64,000 bases of DNA from Paenibacillus sp. TCA20 (lineage in GTDB: Bacteria > Bacillota > Bacilli > Paenibacillales > Paenibacillaceae): NCBI RefSeq assembly GCF_000732325.1, contig NZ_BBIW01000005.1, positions 124,001 through 188,000 of the forward strand. The letters run 5' to 3'. Both the position numbers and the translations under genes were made by a program. Positions 45,831-56,120 of the stretch are shown here, one piece after another. The notes below the pieces were generated by a model, which did no database searches, was not told the DNA's origin, and was given only the letters and a program-made list of their open reading frames with translations. The first letter of the stretch is position 1. Every line of letters begins with the position of its first letter.

Positions 45831-45851
45831 TATTTCTTCATAATAGGAATG

Positions 45852-46020
45852 CTGCCCGTAAGCTTAATGAAATAGATGTAAACTTTAGTTAGATTATTTA
45901 TCTAATCGGTAATTCGACCATGTTCTTGTCCTTGGCTCGGGACACGAACTTGTACCGATAAAACAAAAAAAGCCGCTAAATAACGACTTTCAATGGGAAT
46001 ATGTTCTTGTCCCTCGACAA
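45852..46020. repeat. IS-end-like dispersed repeat, copy A
   Basis: Contains the shared segments CATGTTCTTGTCCTTGGCTC, GGGACACGAACTTGTACCGAT and TTTCAATGGGAATATGTTC. On the minus strand the AGTCG/CGGCT hairpin followed by a T run could act as a terminator. The stretch to 46110 has no gene. Confidence 0.75.
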
Positions 46021-46110
46021 CTTTGATGAAAACGCCGCCCATGAGGCGGTCTTCACTTTGTTTATGGACTCTGCCACCCGATTAAATCTGCACTTGGTGG
46101 GGCTGCTATC

Positions 46111-46150
46111 AAAAAAGAAACCACATGGAGTGTTACACTCGCATGTGGTT
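46111..46150 (-). terminator. Terminator of the main Rhs-immunity operon (copy 1)
   Basis: AACCACATG/CATGTGGTT stem; minus-strand tail TTTCTTTTTT. Near-identical to the one at 43702-43738. Confidence 0.85.
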
Positions 46151-46157
46151 AATGGCT

Positions 46158-46739
46158 CTACTCTAAATATTTAGCCCAAACGTTATATAAATCTATAAGG
46201 TTATTATTCCCTGTTCCTTTTACTACTTTAGTAGCACAAGTATTAACAATTCTTATGGGGTTTAGGGCCACATCTTTATTAAATCCAATGATTATTGGCC
46301 TATTTACATCAGCAAAGTTTCGCGGTTTATAAATTACTCCCCATTTGAGTTGACTAAACTGTTGGAGAAACACATTACCAAAGTAAATTCCAATATCAAT
46401 GATTATTGTTTCTGTTTCTCCACCAAATTTATCCTCATTTACTATTACTTCTGATTTAAGCCATTCCGGTATTTCATTGTGTTCTTCCTGTAACTCCTCC
46501 CTTGACTTTTTTACCAATTCAATCCTTGGTACGAACCAATTCCACAAGTAATTTAAAGACTCTGGAGTAAAGTCTAATTTTTCAACTATAAACCCTTCAC
46601 TACCTCTAAAATATTCAATTAGTGTTTGTATTCTACTTTGTTGACTCTCCAAGAACCATTGAAAAAAAATATCTGCTTCTCTTTTATTCATAATTTCAAA
46701 TGGAATAAACTCGAATGGGATTATAAATTTAGGATACAT
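46158..46739 (-). CDS. Putative immunity protein to the main Rhs toxin
   Basis: 193 residues from the ATG at 46739, with GGAGG upstream. It is soluble and acidic/aromatic (KFIIPFEFIPFEIMNKREAD; LNYLWNWFVPRIELVKKSRE; TETIIIDIGIYFGNVFLQQF; WGVIYKPRNFADVNRP). I do not recognise a named family. It starts 13 bases after the Rhs stop codon and is followed by the operon terminator, the standard place for the cognate immunity gene, which would bind and block the nuclease tip in the cytoplasm. Function is inferred from position only. Confidence 0.75.
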   Translation of the reverse strand: MYPKFIIPFEFIPFEIMNKREADIFFQWFLESQQSRIQTLIEYFRGSEGFIVEKLDFTPESLNYLWNWFVPRIELVKKSREELQEEHNEIPEWLKSEVIVNEDKFGGETETIIIDIGIYFGNVFLQQFSQLKWGVIYKPRNFADVNRPIIIGFNKDVALNPIRIVNTCATKVVKGTGNNNLIDLYNVWAKYLE

Positions 46740-46752
46740 CGATAGTCCTCCA

Positions 46753-49700
46753 TTATTTAAATATATATTTGATACCGTAGCTCGCAAGAGCATCTAATAC
46801 TCTTTGATCAGCCCCAATCTTACCTGTACTGGGACTTCTAAAAAATACCCACGTAGCCCCATCTATTGACCCATTGCTCAATAACTCTGCATCTTTACTT
46901 ATTTGTGTCATTACTTTTGAAGAATAGTTGACAAAACCCATTTTTGATTCATAAGCAATACCATTTGATAACTGATCTACATATCTTCCTCCTAAAGTTG
47001 TTTTAAAGTATTGATTGGGCTTTCCTCCAACAAGTTCTGCAAGTTTAAGTTCACCAAGCACTCCTACTTGAGAGTTTCTGGCAACTCTGGTCACACTTGC
47101 TGCTGCAGAAGCAACTTTTGGCACTTTTGGTATACTTACATGCAAGGATATTAAAAGCCCGTTCAGATACTGTTCAAATGCCGCTTGATCATATTGATAT
47201 TTCGTCTCGAATGCAAACATTAGTTGCTCCTTAGCCCACGAAGCTTGACCTGAAGAATAACCTGACAATGTTGCCATATTAAATAAATATTTAAACTTAT
47301 TGTTCCCATCTTCTTTAGCATCAGGAAAGAAATTCAAAGCTTGAGTTCCCAGATTGGATCTTATTCTCCAATATCTTTCTGAGTTTGTGCCATCTTGTTT
47401 TGCAACATCTAAAAGAGTGCCCACAACATGACCTTGACTTGCATGTCCAGTTGGATCCGTATAAATCAACGGATTATTTTGCACATAAGCATACAAATTC
47501 AAAGTCTGCGGACTGTTGATCTGCCCTTCATACGTATCCTCATTTATAAACCGTCCAATGTTTGGATTATACCAACGGGCTCTAAGATATTGTAAATTAG
47601 TTGACGGATCCCAATACTCTCCTGCATAGAGAAATATATTTGAGACTTTCTCATTTTTCGAGATTGGTTTACCCCATAAATCATATGTGTAAGAATTTAA
47701 AATTTCTCCATCTGAGTCAACTATATACTCCACATCACCGTGGCCGTTTAATACATAATACTGTTTTTCGCCTTGTTCATCCACACGGTAATTAAGCTGA
47801 TTACCGTTACGAACATAACTGGCTACTTTCTTAACAGACCCATCCGTTTGGACGCTGCCTTCTGCTATGATATTACCGTATTGATCGTAATAATAGCGAC
47901 TTGTGATACCATTTTCAGTACGCTCAATCATTAAGTCATCGCCATTATATTGATAAGTGACCTTTGTCTGATCTGTTGTTGTGACCTCGGTTAGTCGATC
48001 CCAATTATCATATACGTAATTTGAATTGGTGTCTTCAGGAACCTGTTCACTTTGCAACGTCTGCCGATTCCCACGAGTATCATAATCATATACTTCCTGG
48101 AATAAGGATGACGTCTTAATTCGATCTAACTCATCATACGTGAAGGAATGCGTGATACTATCTTTAGTTTGGGTGGTAATATTACTGTTATCATCATATT
48201 GATAACGGTAATTTGCAGCTGATAGACTTGGATGCTCATATTCAAGTGATGATAGCTTAAGACCTTCAAAGCTATACGCAGCTGTAATTCCATTTCCTCT
48301 CGTTTTTGTCTTCACTGAACCGTTCGCGTTATACGTATAGGCTCCGTCTTGGCCACCATTTACTTTCTCAATTCGACTCATTGTATCATAGTCAAATGTC
48401 ACAGAATCATTAAACGGTCCTGTTTGATTTTTTACATTACCCCGCTCGTCATATTGGTACACTAATTTTTTCTGGTCTGGATAGGTAATAGACTGTAGTT
48501 CACGTGTATCTTCATCATACGCATAACTCGTTATTCCAGAACTATCACTCATACTATTGCGAAGACCATCAAGGGTATAGGTGAATTGTATCGTTTCTGA
48601 TCCATCCTGCCGGAATTCCAAGCGATTTAGAGTATCGTAATCGTATTTCAGTACTACACCTGTCCGTGTGTGATGCTCTTTAAGATTACTGTTTCCATCA
48701 TACAAATAGGTTTCTTGTTTCCCGCCTTGCTGCTGACTCACTTTCAGACGACCCGCTTCATCATATAGTTTCTCTGTGAAAGAGCCATCCGGGTAAATGA
48801 TTTTAGTTAGATTTCCCGTCAGATCATATTCGTATGAAGTTTTGTTTAATTTAGCATCGGTAACACTCTTTACATTACCTAAGAAATCATAGTCATATTT
48901 CGTGACTTGTTTCTTTGCATCTTCAATCGTTTTTACATTTCCGATATAGTCATAGCTTAATTTTTCAATCTGAGTCACTTTGGATTGAGCTGGGTCATTG
49001 GAATTCATTGCGGTTTCGACGGTCGAAACCGGTTGTCCCATTTGATCCATTGTGGTTTCTATTTTGTTACCCAATCCATCCACTTCAGTGCTCTTTAGAT
49101 CAATTACATTTTCAATTGTTGTATATTTGCTGTTGTCAGGATAGGTGATTATTGTTTTTAGACCGTTTGATAATGACTGATAATCATAGTTTGTTACATT
49201 TCCTACTGCATCTTCTTGATAATCAATCCGGCTATAATTATCATATTCGATCTTTTGTTTAGCTACATAACTGCCGTTCTTATAAATCCCTTGTTGAGTC
49301 TCACGTCCAAGCGGATCGAATTGAATCTCAGTAACAGCTCCTGTTTCACTTGTTTGCGTGATCGTATTCTTATCATCATCATAATCGGTGCTTACGATCG
49401 TCTGATCTGGATTCGTTATCTTAAGAAGCCGGTCCAATTTATCAAACTCATAAGAAGTTACCAAATTCTTACCGTCGATATATTTCAGCATGTTACCAGT
49501 AGCCAGGTCATACTCTGCTCCAATTTTTAGAGTAAACGGTTTACCCGCACTATCGATACCACTCGTTTGCTGTGATGTAATAAACGCATTTTTATATTTA
49601 GGATCATACTCAAAGGCCTGAACGGATTCTTTCGTTAAATCTTCGGCATCGAGTTTCGTTTTGACTTTCGTCACATTTCCATATGAATCATAATCGTAAT

Positions 49701-52203
49701 CGCTCATACCGAGCAGCTTGCCGTTCTGACTGTTTTCTTTTTGAGTTACCACGTCTGGATCGCTATGGCTTGTTTTCGTAACTTCGGTATAGATCTTCCG
49801 GCCTTCATCCACAGGCTGCAGTATGGTATGAACCAAATTCGTTCTAGGATGGTACGTATACACAATCGTGACACCTTGTTCATCGGTTTGAGAAGTTATA
49901 TTCCCATAGGCATCATACTCTGTTTTAGTTGACTCGGTTCTTGTTTTTCCGGTTTGAATATCCTTATATGAAGTACTCGTTTCGCTTGGGGTCGTCAGCT
50001 GCTTCGCACGATCATAAGTGTAATTTACCGAAGTTTCGAGCCCGCTTTGCTCTTGTTTAATGTTCGCTAAATAATACGTCGTTGGTGTGGAGGCATCAAT
50101 ATAATCTTTATCATATTGATAGGTCGTCTTGGCCAATCCATCATCTGTGACGGTAGAGAACGTAAGATCGGAACCGTATGAGCTGCCGATGTCTTTTGGA
50201 TAATCAAAGTTAACGCGGTTACTTGCCGTATAGGTTGGCTTTTGTGTATCCGGATTAAGAGTTACAATACGGTCTTCCCGTGAGTAAATTTGGTACGCCT
50301 GGTTCACAGCATCAGGGCCAACATACCGGGTCGTTGGAAGAGATTTATACTCATATTTTGTTTCTGCACCCGTTGGATGGTAAACCGTGTTGATCAAGGC
50401 GTAGCCATTCGAAATTCCGGTAGAAACATTATCATCAAGCATATTGTATCTTGTGTCTGTTGCTTGTGTGTACTCGTAACGAGTCACCCGGTTTTCTGGA
50501 TCCGTCACCCGATCTAGTATCTCAATTTCATTACCGTTATTTTGAATCGAAATTTTAGAATAGGTAATTGTTTTCGTTCCACTCGTAACGACAACTTTAG
50601 ATTTTGAATAGGTGATATTGATTTCGTTACCTAATGGGTCTGATATTTTACTAAGCAAGGCTCTGCCATAGTCGGCCGATGGAGCATACGCAAAATCAAT
50701 ATAGTTGCCATAGGAGTCTGTCATCTTAATTAAATGACCATCTGCATTAAAGTATTGCTTACTGCCATCTATGGAGCTAAGAATATATTTATAGGTTTGC
50801 TGCTGCTGATTCACTGAAATGGTACCTGATTGATCTGCAATCGAAATATCATCCCATGGATAACCTTTCAAAGAACTGCCATCTCGCTCATACGTTCCTC
50901 CGCTGGCTAGATGTACATAGGTACCGTCCTTAATGTAAGGAATGTTCCAAGACCAACCTTTCCCTAAAGGGAACCAGGTATCTTCATACGTTTTAATCGT
51001 TGTCTGGCTGGATACCCATTTTCCTTCTGTGTTCGGCTCTACATCTATTCTTGCGGGTTGCACTTCTCCACTCTTGGAGTCTATATCATATAGCTTAATG
51101 AGATACTCTGTTTCATCTGTACCCGTAATCTCAGCATCATCAAACAGATATTCCGTTGAACCAGCGAGACTATTTAACAGATTCAGCTCTGCTTTAGCTT
51201 CACTTTCCTGAATATATTGATGGCGTAAGAATTCACCTGTCGTCGATTCACCGGTATATTCCATACTAACATCAACACTCTGAACTGAATTATCAACGTA
51301 CGTATAAATATCTCTTTTCTTGTATCCATTCACACTTTCAGACCATGGACTCGTGTAAGATGGTTTTGCATTTTGCAGTTTACTCGCCAACTTATCTGCA
51401 TCACTTTTCTTGATGGAACTGTCGAGTGTCCACTCGTCGGTACCGATGACTTGGATTTCACTATCTGTACCGTCTGTCTTAGCATATTCTCGCTTATGCA
51501 GCATCTGGAATTTAGGAGCAAACAATAAGCGGTATGTTCTTTCCCGGCCTTTAAAGAATACAGAATAGATGAGGTCATCATCGTCATAAATGGTGCTCTT
51601 GATATCATAATACTGAGAATCTGAGGAGTTATAAGATCGGGTAAGATTAAAAGAAAGTCCATTTCGACCCGGCAGTGTTATATCGGCTGAAGAAAGCGAT
51701 AAACTCCCATCTAAGGTTGAAATAGATTCACCTGTGGAGCCAATGGAATAAGGAGCATTATTCGTTTCTAAATCCAGATTGTTTAATGTTTCCTTATCCA
51801 CCGGATTTTCAACTGCAGCTGCTGCTGTCACATTTGAGTCCTTGTTTGCTACAGTCGATTTCTCTTTCTCTACTTTAGGCTTAGTCGCTAATTTGTCTAC
51901 AACACTTTCATCTTTGGATCGATTCAGCGTGACTTTTGTAGCTTTCCCTAGCGCTTGTTCTAAAGTAATTTCTTCCGTTGCCTGGTTCATATAAGCTACT
52001 GATATTTCACTAGCGGTATGGCCCTTATCTAGTAGAGACTGGATTTCACTCTCATCTTCATTAAAAGATTTTGCGATTTCTGCACGCTGACTTTTTTTAT
52101 CCGTGTCATCTTTCTTTGCTTCTGCTAAAGAAAAAGGAACGGATGTGATAAGCAAAACAAGAATCATGAATATAGATAAGTATCTCGCCCAGTTGTTTTT
52201 CAT
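46753..52203 (-). CDS. Secreted Rhs/YD-repeat polymorphic toxin with PD-(D/E)XK-like nuclease tip
   Basis: 1816 residues from the ATG at 52203 (MKNNWARYLSIFMILVLLIT, signal peptide ending ...PFSLAEA), with GGGGGA upstream. After a ~150-residue N-terminal region comes a long YD-repeat barrel (many Y-x-Y-D-x-x-G-N units) ending in the Rhs hallmark RARWYNPNIGRFINEDTYEG and YTDPTGH. The variable tip (~225 residues) has GELKLAELVGGKPNQYF, GRYVDQLSNG and AYESKMGFVN: Asp...Glu-x-Lys, a restriction-endonuclease-fold active site. Exported like WapA of B. subtilis and delivered to neighbours by contact. In an operon with a subtilase and immunity gene. Confidence 0.92.
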   Translation of the reverse strand: MKNNWARYLSIFMILVLLITSVPFSLAEAKKDDTDKKSQRAEIAKSFNEDESEIQSLLDKGHTASEISVAYMNQATEEITLEQALGKATKVTLNRSKDESVVDKLATKPKVEKEKSTVANKDSNVTAAAAVENPVDKETLNNLDLETNNAPYSIGSTGESISTLDGSLSLSSADITLPGRNGLSFNLTRSYNSSDSQYYDIKSTIYDDDDLIYSVFFKGRERTYRLLFAPKFQMLHKREYAKTDGTDSEIQVIGTDEWTLDSSIKKSDADKLASKLQNAKPSYTSPWSESVNGYKKRDIYTYVDNSVQSVDVSMEYTGESTTGEFLRHQYIQESEAKAELNLLNSLAGSTEYLFDDAEITGTDETEYLIKLYDIDSKSGEVQPARIDVEPNTEGKWVSSQTTIKTYEDTWFPLGKGWSWNIPYIKDGTYVHLASGGTYERDGSSLKGYPWDDISIADQSGTISVNQQQQTYKYILSSIDGSKQYFNADGHLIKMTDSYGNYIDFAYAPSADYGRALLSKISDPLGNEINITYSKSKVVVTSGTKTITYSKISIQNNGNEIEILDRVTDPENRVTRYEYTQATDTRYNMLDDNVSTGISNGYALINTVYHPTGAETKYEYKSLPTTRYVGPDAVNQAYQIYSREDRIVTLNPDTQKPTYTASNRVNFDYPKDIGSSYGSDLTFSTVTDDGLAKTTYQYDKDYIDASTPTTYYLANIKQEQSGLETSVNYTYDRAKQLTTPSETSTSYKDIQTGKTRTESTKTEYDAYGNITSQTDEQGVTIVYTYHPRTNLVHTILQPVDEGRKIYTEVTKTSHSDPDVVTQKENSQNGKLLGMSDYDYDSYGNVTKVKTKLDAEDLTKESVQAFEYDPKYKNAFITSQQTSGIDSAGKPFTLKIGAEYDLATGNMLKYIDGKNLVTSYEFDKLDRLLKITNPDQTIVSTDYDDDKNTITQTSETGAVTEIQFDPLGRETQQGIYKNGSYVAKQKIEYDNYSRIDYQEDAVGNVTNYDYQSLSNGLKTIITYPDNSKYTTIENVIDLKSTEVDGLGNKIETTMDQMGQPVSTVETAMNSNDPAQSKVTQIEKLSYDYIGNVKTIEDAKKQVTKYDYDFLGNVKSVTDAKLNKTSYEYDLTGNLTKIIYPDGSFTEKLYDEAGRLKVSQQQGGKQETYLYDGNSNLKEHHTRTGVVLKYDYDTLNRLEFRQDGSETIQFTYTLDGLRNSMSDSSGITSYAYDEDTRELQSITYPDQKKLVYQYDERGNVKNQTGPFNDSVTFDYDTMSRIEKVNGGQDGAYTYNANGSVKTKTRGNGITAAYSFEGLKLSSLEYEHPSLSAANYRYQYDDNSNITTQTKDSITHSFTYDELDRIKTSSLFQEVYDYDTRGNRQTLQSEQVPEDTNSNYVYDNWDRLTEVTTTDQTKVTYQYNGDDLMIERTENGITSRYYYDQYGNIIAEGSVQTDGSVKKVASYVRNGNQLNYRVDEQGEKQYYVLNGHGDVEYIVDSDGEILNSYTYDLWGKPISKNEKVSNIFLYAGEYWDPSTNLQYLRARWYNPNIGRFINEDTYEGQINSPQTLNLYAYVQNNPLIYTDPTGHASQGHVVGTLLDVAKQDGTNSERYWRIRSNLGTQALNFFPDAKEDGNNKFKYLFNMATLSGYSSGQASWAKEQLMFAFETKYQYDQAAFEQYLNGLLISLHVSIPKVPKVASAAASVTRVARNSQVGVLGELKLAELVGGKPNQYFKTTLGGRYVDQLSNGIAYESKMGFVNYSSKVMTQISKDAELLSNGSIDGATWVFFRSPSTGKIGADQRVLDALASYGIKYIFK
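47450..48069 (-). repeat. Rhs core duplication, copy in the main gene
   Basis: Partner of 44725-45343. The junction with the unique tip lies just after the hallmark DPTGH, exactly where tip exchange would happen. Confidence 0.85.
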
Positions 52204-52239
52204 ATGTTCCCCCAAGTGACTGTTCTAGTTGTTCGCTCA

Positions 52240-54104
52240 TTACTGTAAATATGGATATGCATTATATGTTTGACCTTCAATAATAAGTGGAATGGACTGA
52301 GGTAGCGCTCCTGGCCCATCTGTGGTTAGGTTCACTACGGGAGATGTCGCGCCTGCGTTAGGATCCGTAGGGTCAACAGATTTAACTCGAATAGAATAGC
52401 CGTATTTGGAGTCAGATTAGTTAACTTTTTGTTTGTCGTAGTCACACTGCTGTGAAGCACTCCATTTACTAAGATCTTATAGGTAGTGACATCTTTTACA
52501 GGATTCCAAGTCAGTAACAAGCTGTTTTGTGTCACTTTGGAAACGGAGACGCCTGTAGGTGATTCCGGTGTTACTGTAAAGATTTCTGGTGTCATCTTGT
52601 ACATACCTTCTGGATAATAGTACGTATATTTGACAGAATAAGTGCCTAGACTCCAGTTGGAAGTATCACATGCTAATGGAGGATTCGGTGCAGTTTGTCC
52701 AGCTTTAAAGTTACCTGTATATGTTCCAGAGCAGACCCGTGCAGTATCACTGTCGACCCCAATGTCTAATTTAGTCCAACTGCTATATCCAGTAGGTGGA
52801 GTAGGTACACCTCTATCTAGATAAGCGACTGCACCACGTTCAACTGCAGCGATACTTATTTCACCATTTCCATCTTCTTCAGGCTGAGTGTCATCCTCAT
52901 AATCCGATTGAAATGGAGGAAGAGCAGAATCGACAATGTCTAATGACTTCGCTAAGTTAATGAGACCTTGTCCATACTCTTGTTCATTTCCCAGTTCGGT
53001 AGCATTTTCTATGATCAATTCCTCGATCTTCATGGAATCTGCAGTTTTGTTTTGGGACCATAATACTGCAGCTGCACCAACCACATGAGGAACGGCCATT
53101 GAAGTTCCTGACAAATTTCCATAACTTCCATTCTTGGTTGTGCTTCGAATATCTACGCCAGGAGCCACAATATCCAAGTTCTCTCCTGTGCTTGATAAGT
53201 TCGCTCGTACGTTGGATTTGGTAGTTGCGCCAACTGAAATGACTTCAGGATATAACGCAGGATACATTTCCGTTTCTTCGCCAAGTCCTTTGTTCCCGGC
53301 AGCAGCAACCATCATGATTCCGGCAGCTTCAGCTTCTTTAATTGCTCGATGAAGCGCTTCACTTTCTTCCGTACCTGTAAAACTCATGGATACAATGTTC
53401 ATTTTATTGTCGATTGCCCATTCAATACCTTCAATAACTTGGTTATATGTTCCAGTACCATCCGAACCAAGAACCTTAACCGAATATAATTCCACATTTG
53501 GTGCGATACCGACTATACCCTGATTATTCTCTTGCGCTGCAATTGTACCTGCTATGTGCGTACCGTGGCCATGATTATCGGCATAATTTGGTGTTCCATT
53601 GAGAATATTGATTCCACCCGCAATTTTTAGATCAGGATGGTTTGATACGCCTGTATCTAATACGGCAACTTTAATGTCGTTGCCCTTATTATGCTGTTCT
53701 TCCAGCATGTGAGCTCCAATAGCTACATTGCCCCAGGGAACTTCCTCTGCATTGATTACTTCTTCTGTTATCTCCCCAGTGGAGGAGGTAATGGCATCTA
53801 TGGACACCTTAGCATTGGGTTCAACAAACTCAACACTATCATCTTTTTTTAAAAGCTCTACTTCTTCATTACTCAAACTGATCTCAGAAGTATTATGATT
53901 TTTGAGTTTATCTTTCTCTTTATTAGAAATCTTGTTGTCCTTCAGCACTTGTTGAGAATTTTCATTTTTCTTGAAAGATACGATGTATTCTTTAGTTGAG
54001 GATGATTTTTTAGATTCTTGAGAAGTGGCATCAACTTGAATGAAACTGAAACCAAAAAATATAGACATTAGTATTAATATACTGGTGAGCTTTTTAATTT
54101 TCAT
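52240..54104 (-). pseudogene. Subtilisin-like serine protease (S8) with C-terminal fibronectin III domain, frameshifted near 52410
   Basis: Signal peptide (LTSILILMSIFFGFSFIQVDA), I9-type propeptide and an S8 domain with the full triad: Asp in VAVLDTGVSNHPD, His in NHGHGTHIAGTIAA, Ser in GTSMAVPHVVGAAA, plus the oxyanion Asn in AAAGNKG. A carbohydrate-like domain (GYSSWTKLDIGVDSDTARVC) and an FnIII domain follow. The frame from 54104 stops at 52335. The FnIII domain continues in another frame (KYGYSIRVKSVDPTDPNAGA) to a TAA at 52240, so an indel near 52410 removes its last ~55 residues. The catalytic part is intact and probably active. Lies directly upstream of the Rhs gene. Confidence 0.8.
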
Positions 54105-54130
54105 CTCTTTCCTCCTGATGTGGAACTCTA

Positions 54131-54409
54131 CTACGGAGCTGGGGTGGTCGTAACTGATTTCGTATTCCCGTTATCATCGTAAATATAATTACGAGTGTAC
54201 TTCACACCATCTTTGTAAAAAGTGAGCTGCTTAAGGCGATTCATAGAATCGTACTGGTAGGTTTGTACTTCGTTCTGAGTATTCTCCGTTGCAAAAGCAG
54301 TTGAACTAGTTGTCTTTGGATCATTATTATTGCTGAAATTAACAAAGACCACTGATAATAAGGAAAGGATAAGACAACTCATTACAATTTTCTTCTTTCC
54401 ATGCTTCAA
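54131..54409 (-). CDS. Small secreted YD-repeat protein
   Basis: 92 residues, TTG start at 54409 with AGGAG 8 bases upstream. The signal peptide or anchor (KIVMSCLILSLLSVVFVNF) is followed by one YD unit (YQYDSMNRLKQLTFYKDGVK; RNYIYDDNGNTKSVTT). Such mini-YD proteins occur next to secreted Rhs genes. It begins the subtilase-Rhs-immunity operon. It may be a remnant of an older Rhs N-terminus or a small partner protein. Confidence 0.7.
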   Translation of the reverse strand: MKHGKKKIVMSCLILSLLSVVFVNFSNNNDPKTTSSTAFATENTQNEVQTYQYDSMNRLKQLTFYKDGVKYTRNYIYDDNGNTKSVTTTPAP

Positions 54410-54834
54410 AACTTCCACTCCTATCTATTTTATTGGTACACATATACTCTAATCTCAACTCCCTCCAGATATGTGCTTTAGCATAGTACCATAAGTTGTA
54501 AGTATTAATGAAGACGGTAAATTATTACATTAAAACAACTATAAATGAATATGTGTTAATCCCTTATTAACTGAATATTTATTGCGAAAAAATATTGAAA
54601 GGATCAATTGATATCTGCCTAATTGGTCAACCGTACAGGTTCTCGTTCTTTCTTCATTCCAGTTCTAATTCTCTTGGGTACTGAACAAACCAGCTACTTT
54701 ATTTAATTCTCCATACAATAACTTTTCCTGAATCAACATTTAACCTATTCTGTTTTGTTCTCCTTGTAGTAGATGTTACGAGTGCGAAGGTACTTTTGTG
54801 ACTTGAACTACATGTGCTTCTTATTTAGATATAC

Positions 54835-54982
54835 ATCTAATCGGTAATCGGCCCATGTTCTTGTCCTTTTCGGTAATCGGTACAAGTTCTTGTCCTTGGC
54901 TTGGGACACGAACTTGTACCGATAAAATAAAAAAGCCGCTATTTAGCGACTTTCAATGGGAATATGTTCTTGTCCCCCGACA
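54835..54982. repeat. IS-end-like dispersed repeat, copy B
   Basis: Same blocks as copy A, including the imperfect inverted repeat ATCGGTACAAGTTCTTGTCC / GGGACACGAACTTGTACCGAT. The surrounding gene-free stretch 54410-55151 holds only this repeat and unrecognised AT-rich sequence. Confidence 0.75.
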
Positions 54983-55151
54983 CGTCCTTTTCGGAAAGGG
55001 CGTAAATACGGCTGTGGAGCCTGTTAGAATTCTGTTTTGGAACATGCCGAGTACCGTTCGGCCAAGGAAACGTGCCGCGTTCCAGCCGGTTTATTTGGCG
55101 AGCGAAATAGTCCCCTGACTGCCGCTGTTTGCTGTACTATAATCCATCCTA

Positions 55152-55589
55152 TCATCTTTTCAAAACAAGCGGTCCCATCTCTTGCATAGTGGTACGTCCC
55201 CATTGCTCAATAAGCTTGCAATAACTTTCCGCATCATGCATCTGCGCGGCCATATCGGCGATTGTCATCGACCAGGCCACCTTGGGAAGAGGCTGCGCAT
55301 CCGCCAGCCTTCGAATCCCCTTGTTGCGTCCTGGTCCTTGGGCCGCATCCTGGCGAATCATCTCCGTGGTGTGGCCTTTTTCCAGGTATTTTCGCAGTTC
55401 GGTTTGCACCCAGACATACAATTCATCGCTGTAGCCCTCATGTTGAACCATGTGGCATGCGACGGTGAGAAAATGAACCCGTCCGTAATCGGGATCCGTG
55501 AACTCGAGTGCCAAAAATTCGCTGAAAATCGATTCGCAGGTCTTCTCCCCAGTATGAACGGCGCCGCACTTTGTGCATGTTTCAGACAC
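55152..55589 (-). CDS. DUF5946 family protein
   Basis: 145 residues from the GTG at 55589, placed by AAAGGAGG 8 bases upstream. It begins with a zinc-type pair ETCTKCGAVHTGEKTCES and continues LTVACHMVQHEGYSDELYVW, a His/Cys-containing helical domain typical of DUF5946. Function unknown. Cargo of the island; base composition here is less AT-rich than its neighbours, suggesting a separate origin. Confidence 0.75.
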   Translation of the reverse strand: MSETCTKCGAVHTGEKTCESIFSEFLALEFTDPDYGRVHFLTVACHMVQHEGYSDELYVWVQTELRKYLEKGHTTEMIRQDAAQGPGRNKGIRRLADAQPLPKVAWSMTIADMAAQMHDAESYCKLIEQWGRTTMQEMGPLVLKR

Positions 55590-55745
55590 AAATAACACCT
55601 CCTTTCACATCCATTGATAGACGCATAAGTTTGGAATGTGATGAATTAGGCTACCATTTATTCTGCTGCCCGTTAGTGGAGCGAAGAGCTTCCACACGGT
55701 AGCCATTAAGCATTCAACTATCGTTTCCCGTTAGCGTAACGTTGT

Positions 55746-56120
55746 TCAGTACTTTTCAAGTTCTTGATCCAAATCGTTTAGCAGTACGTTAACCGTAAGA
55801 ACAGCTGAATCATTTCTATTCCAAAAAATTGATGGCTTATACTGGTCTTCCTCAATACCTGGTAACCACTCATTGATAAACTCATCTAAAGAGATACTCT
55901 GTGCTTTATAATTAGACCACTCTTCAAAAGCACAATATTCCGCAAATTCTCTCTTTGGCCAGAATGGAATCATCATGCTTCCATCGTCGTCTGAAGTCAT
56001 TGCCCATCCGTCATCATACAATCCCCAAACTTCTTCAAAATCAACAACCTTCTTAATAAAATACTCGTATCGAATATTCGCGGGAAGTTTTATAACTGCT
56101 TCGAATTCTTTATGATTCAA
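55746..56120 (-). CDS. DUF2750 domain protein
   Basis: 124 residues, TTG start with AGGAG upstream. MNHKEFEAVIKLPANIRYEY begins the DUF2750 fold; EVWGLYDDGWAMTSDDDGSM and IPFWPKREFAEYCAFEEW are its characteristic core. DUF2750 proteins often sit in toxin-immunity arrays, so an orphan immunity role is possible. No matching toxin is adjacent. Confidence 0.8.
   Translation of the reverse strand: MNHKEFEAVIKLPANIRYEYFIKKVVDFEEVWGLYDDGWAMTSDDDGSMMIPFWPKREFAEYCAFEEWSNYKAQSISLDEFINEWLPGIEEDQYKPSIFWNRNDSAVLTVNVLLNDLDQELEKY

Noticed and set aside
47601..51994. Plus-strand open frames across the Rhs gene
   Set aside because: They are antisense shadows of the YD-repeat gene, without ribosome sites or recognisable domains.
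54855..55118. Plus-strand frame of 87 codons
   Set aside because: It lies mostly inside dispersed repeat copy B and its flank; the composition reflects the repeat.
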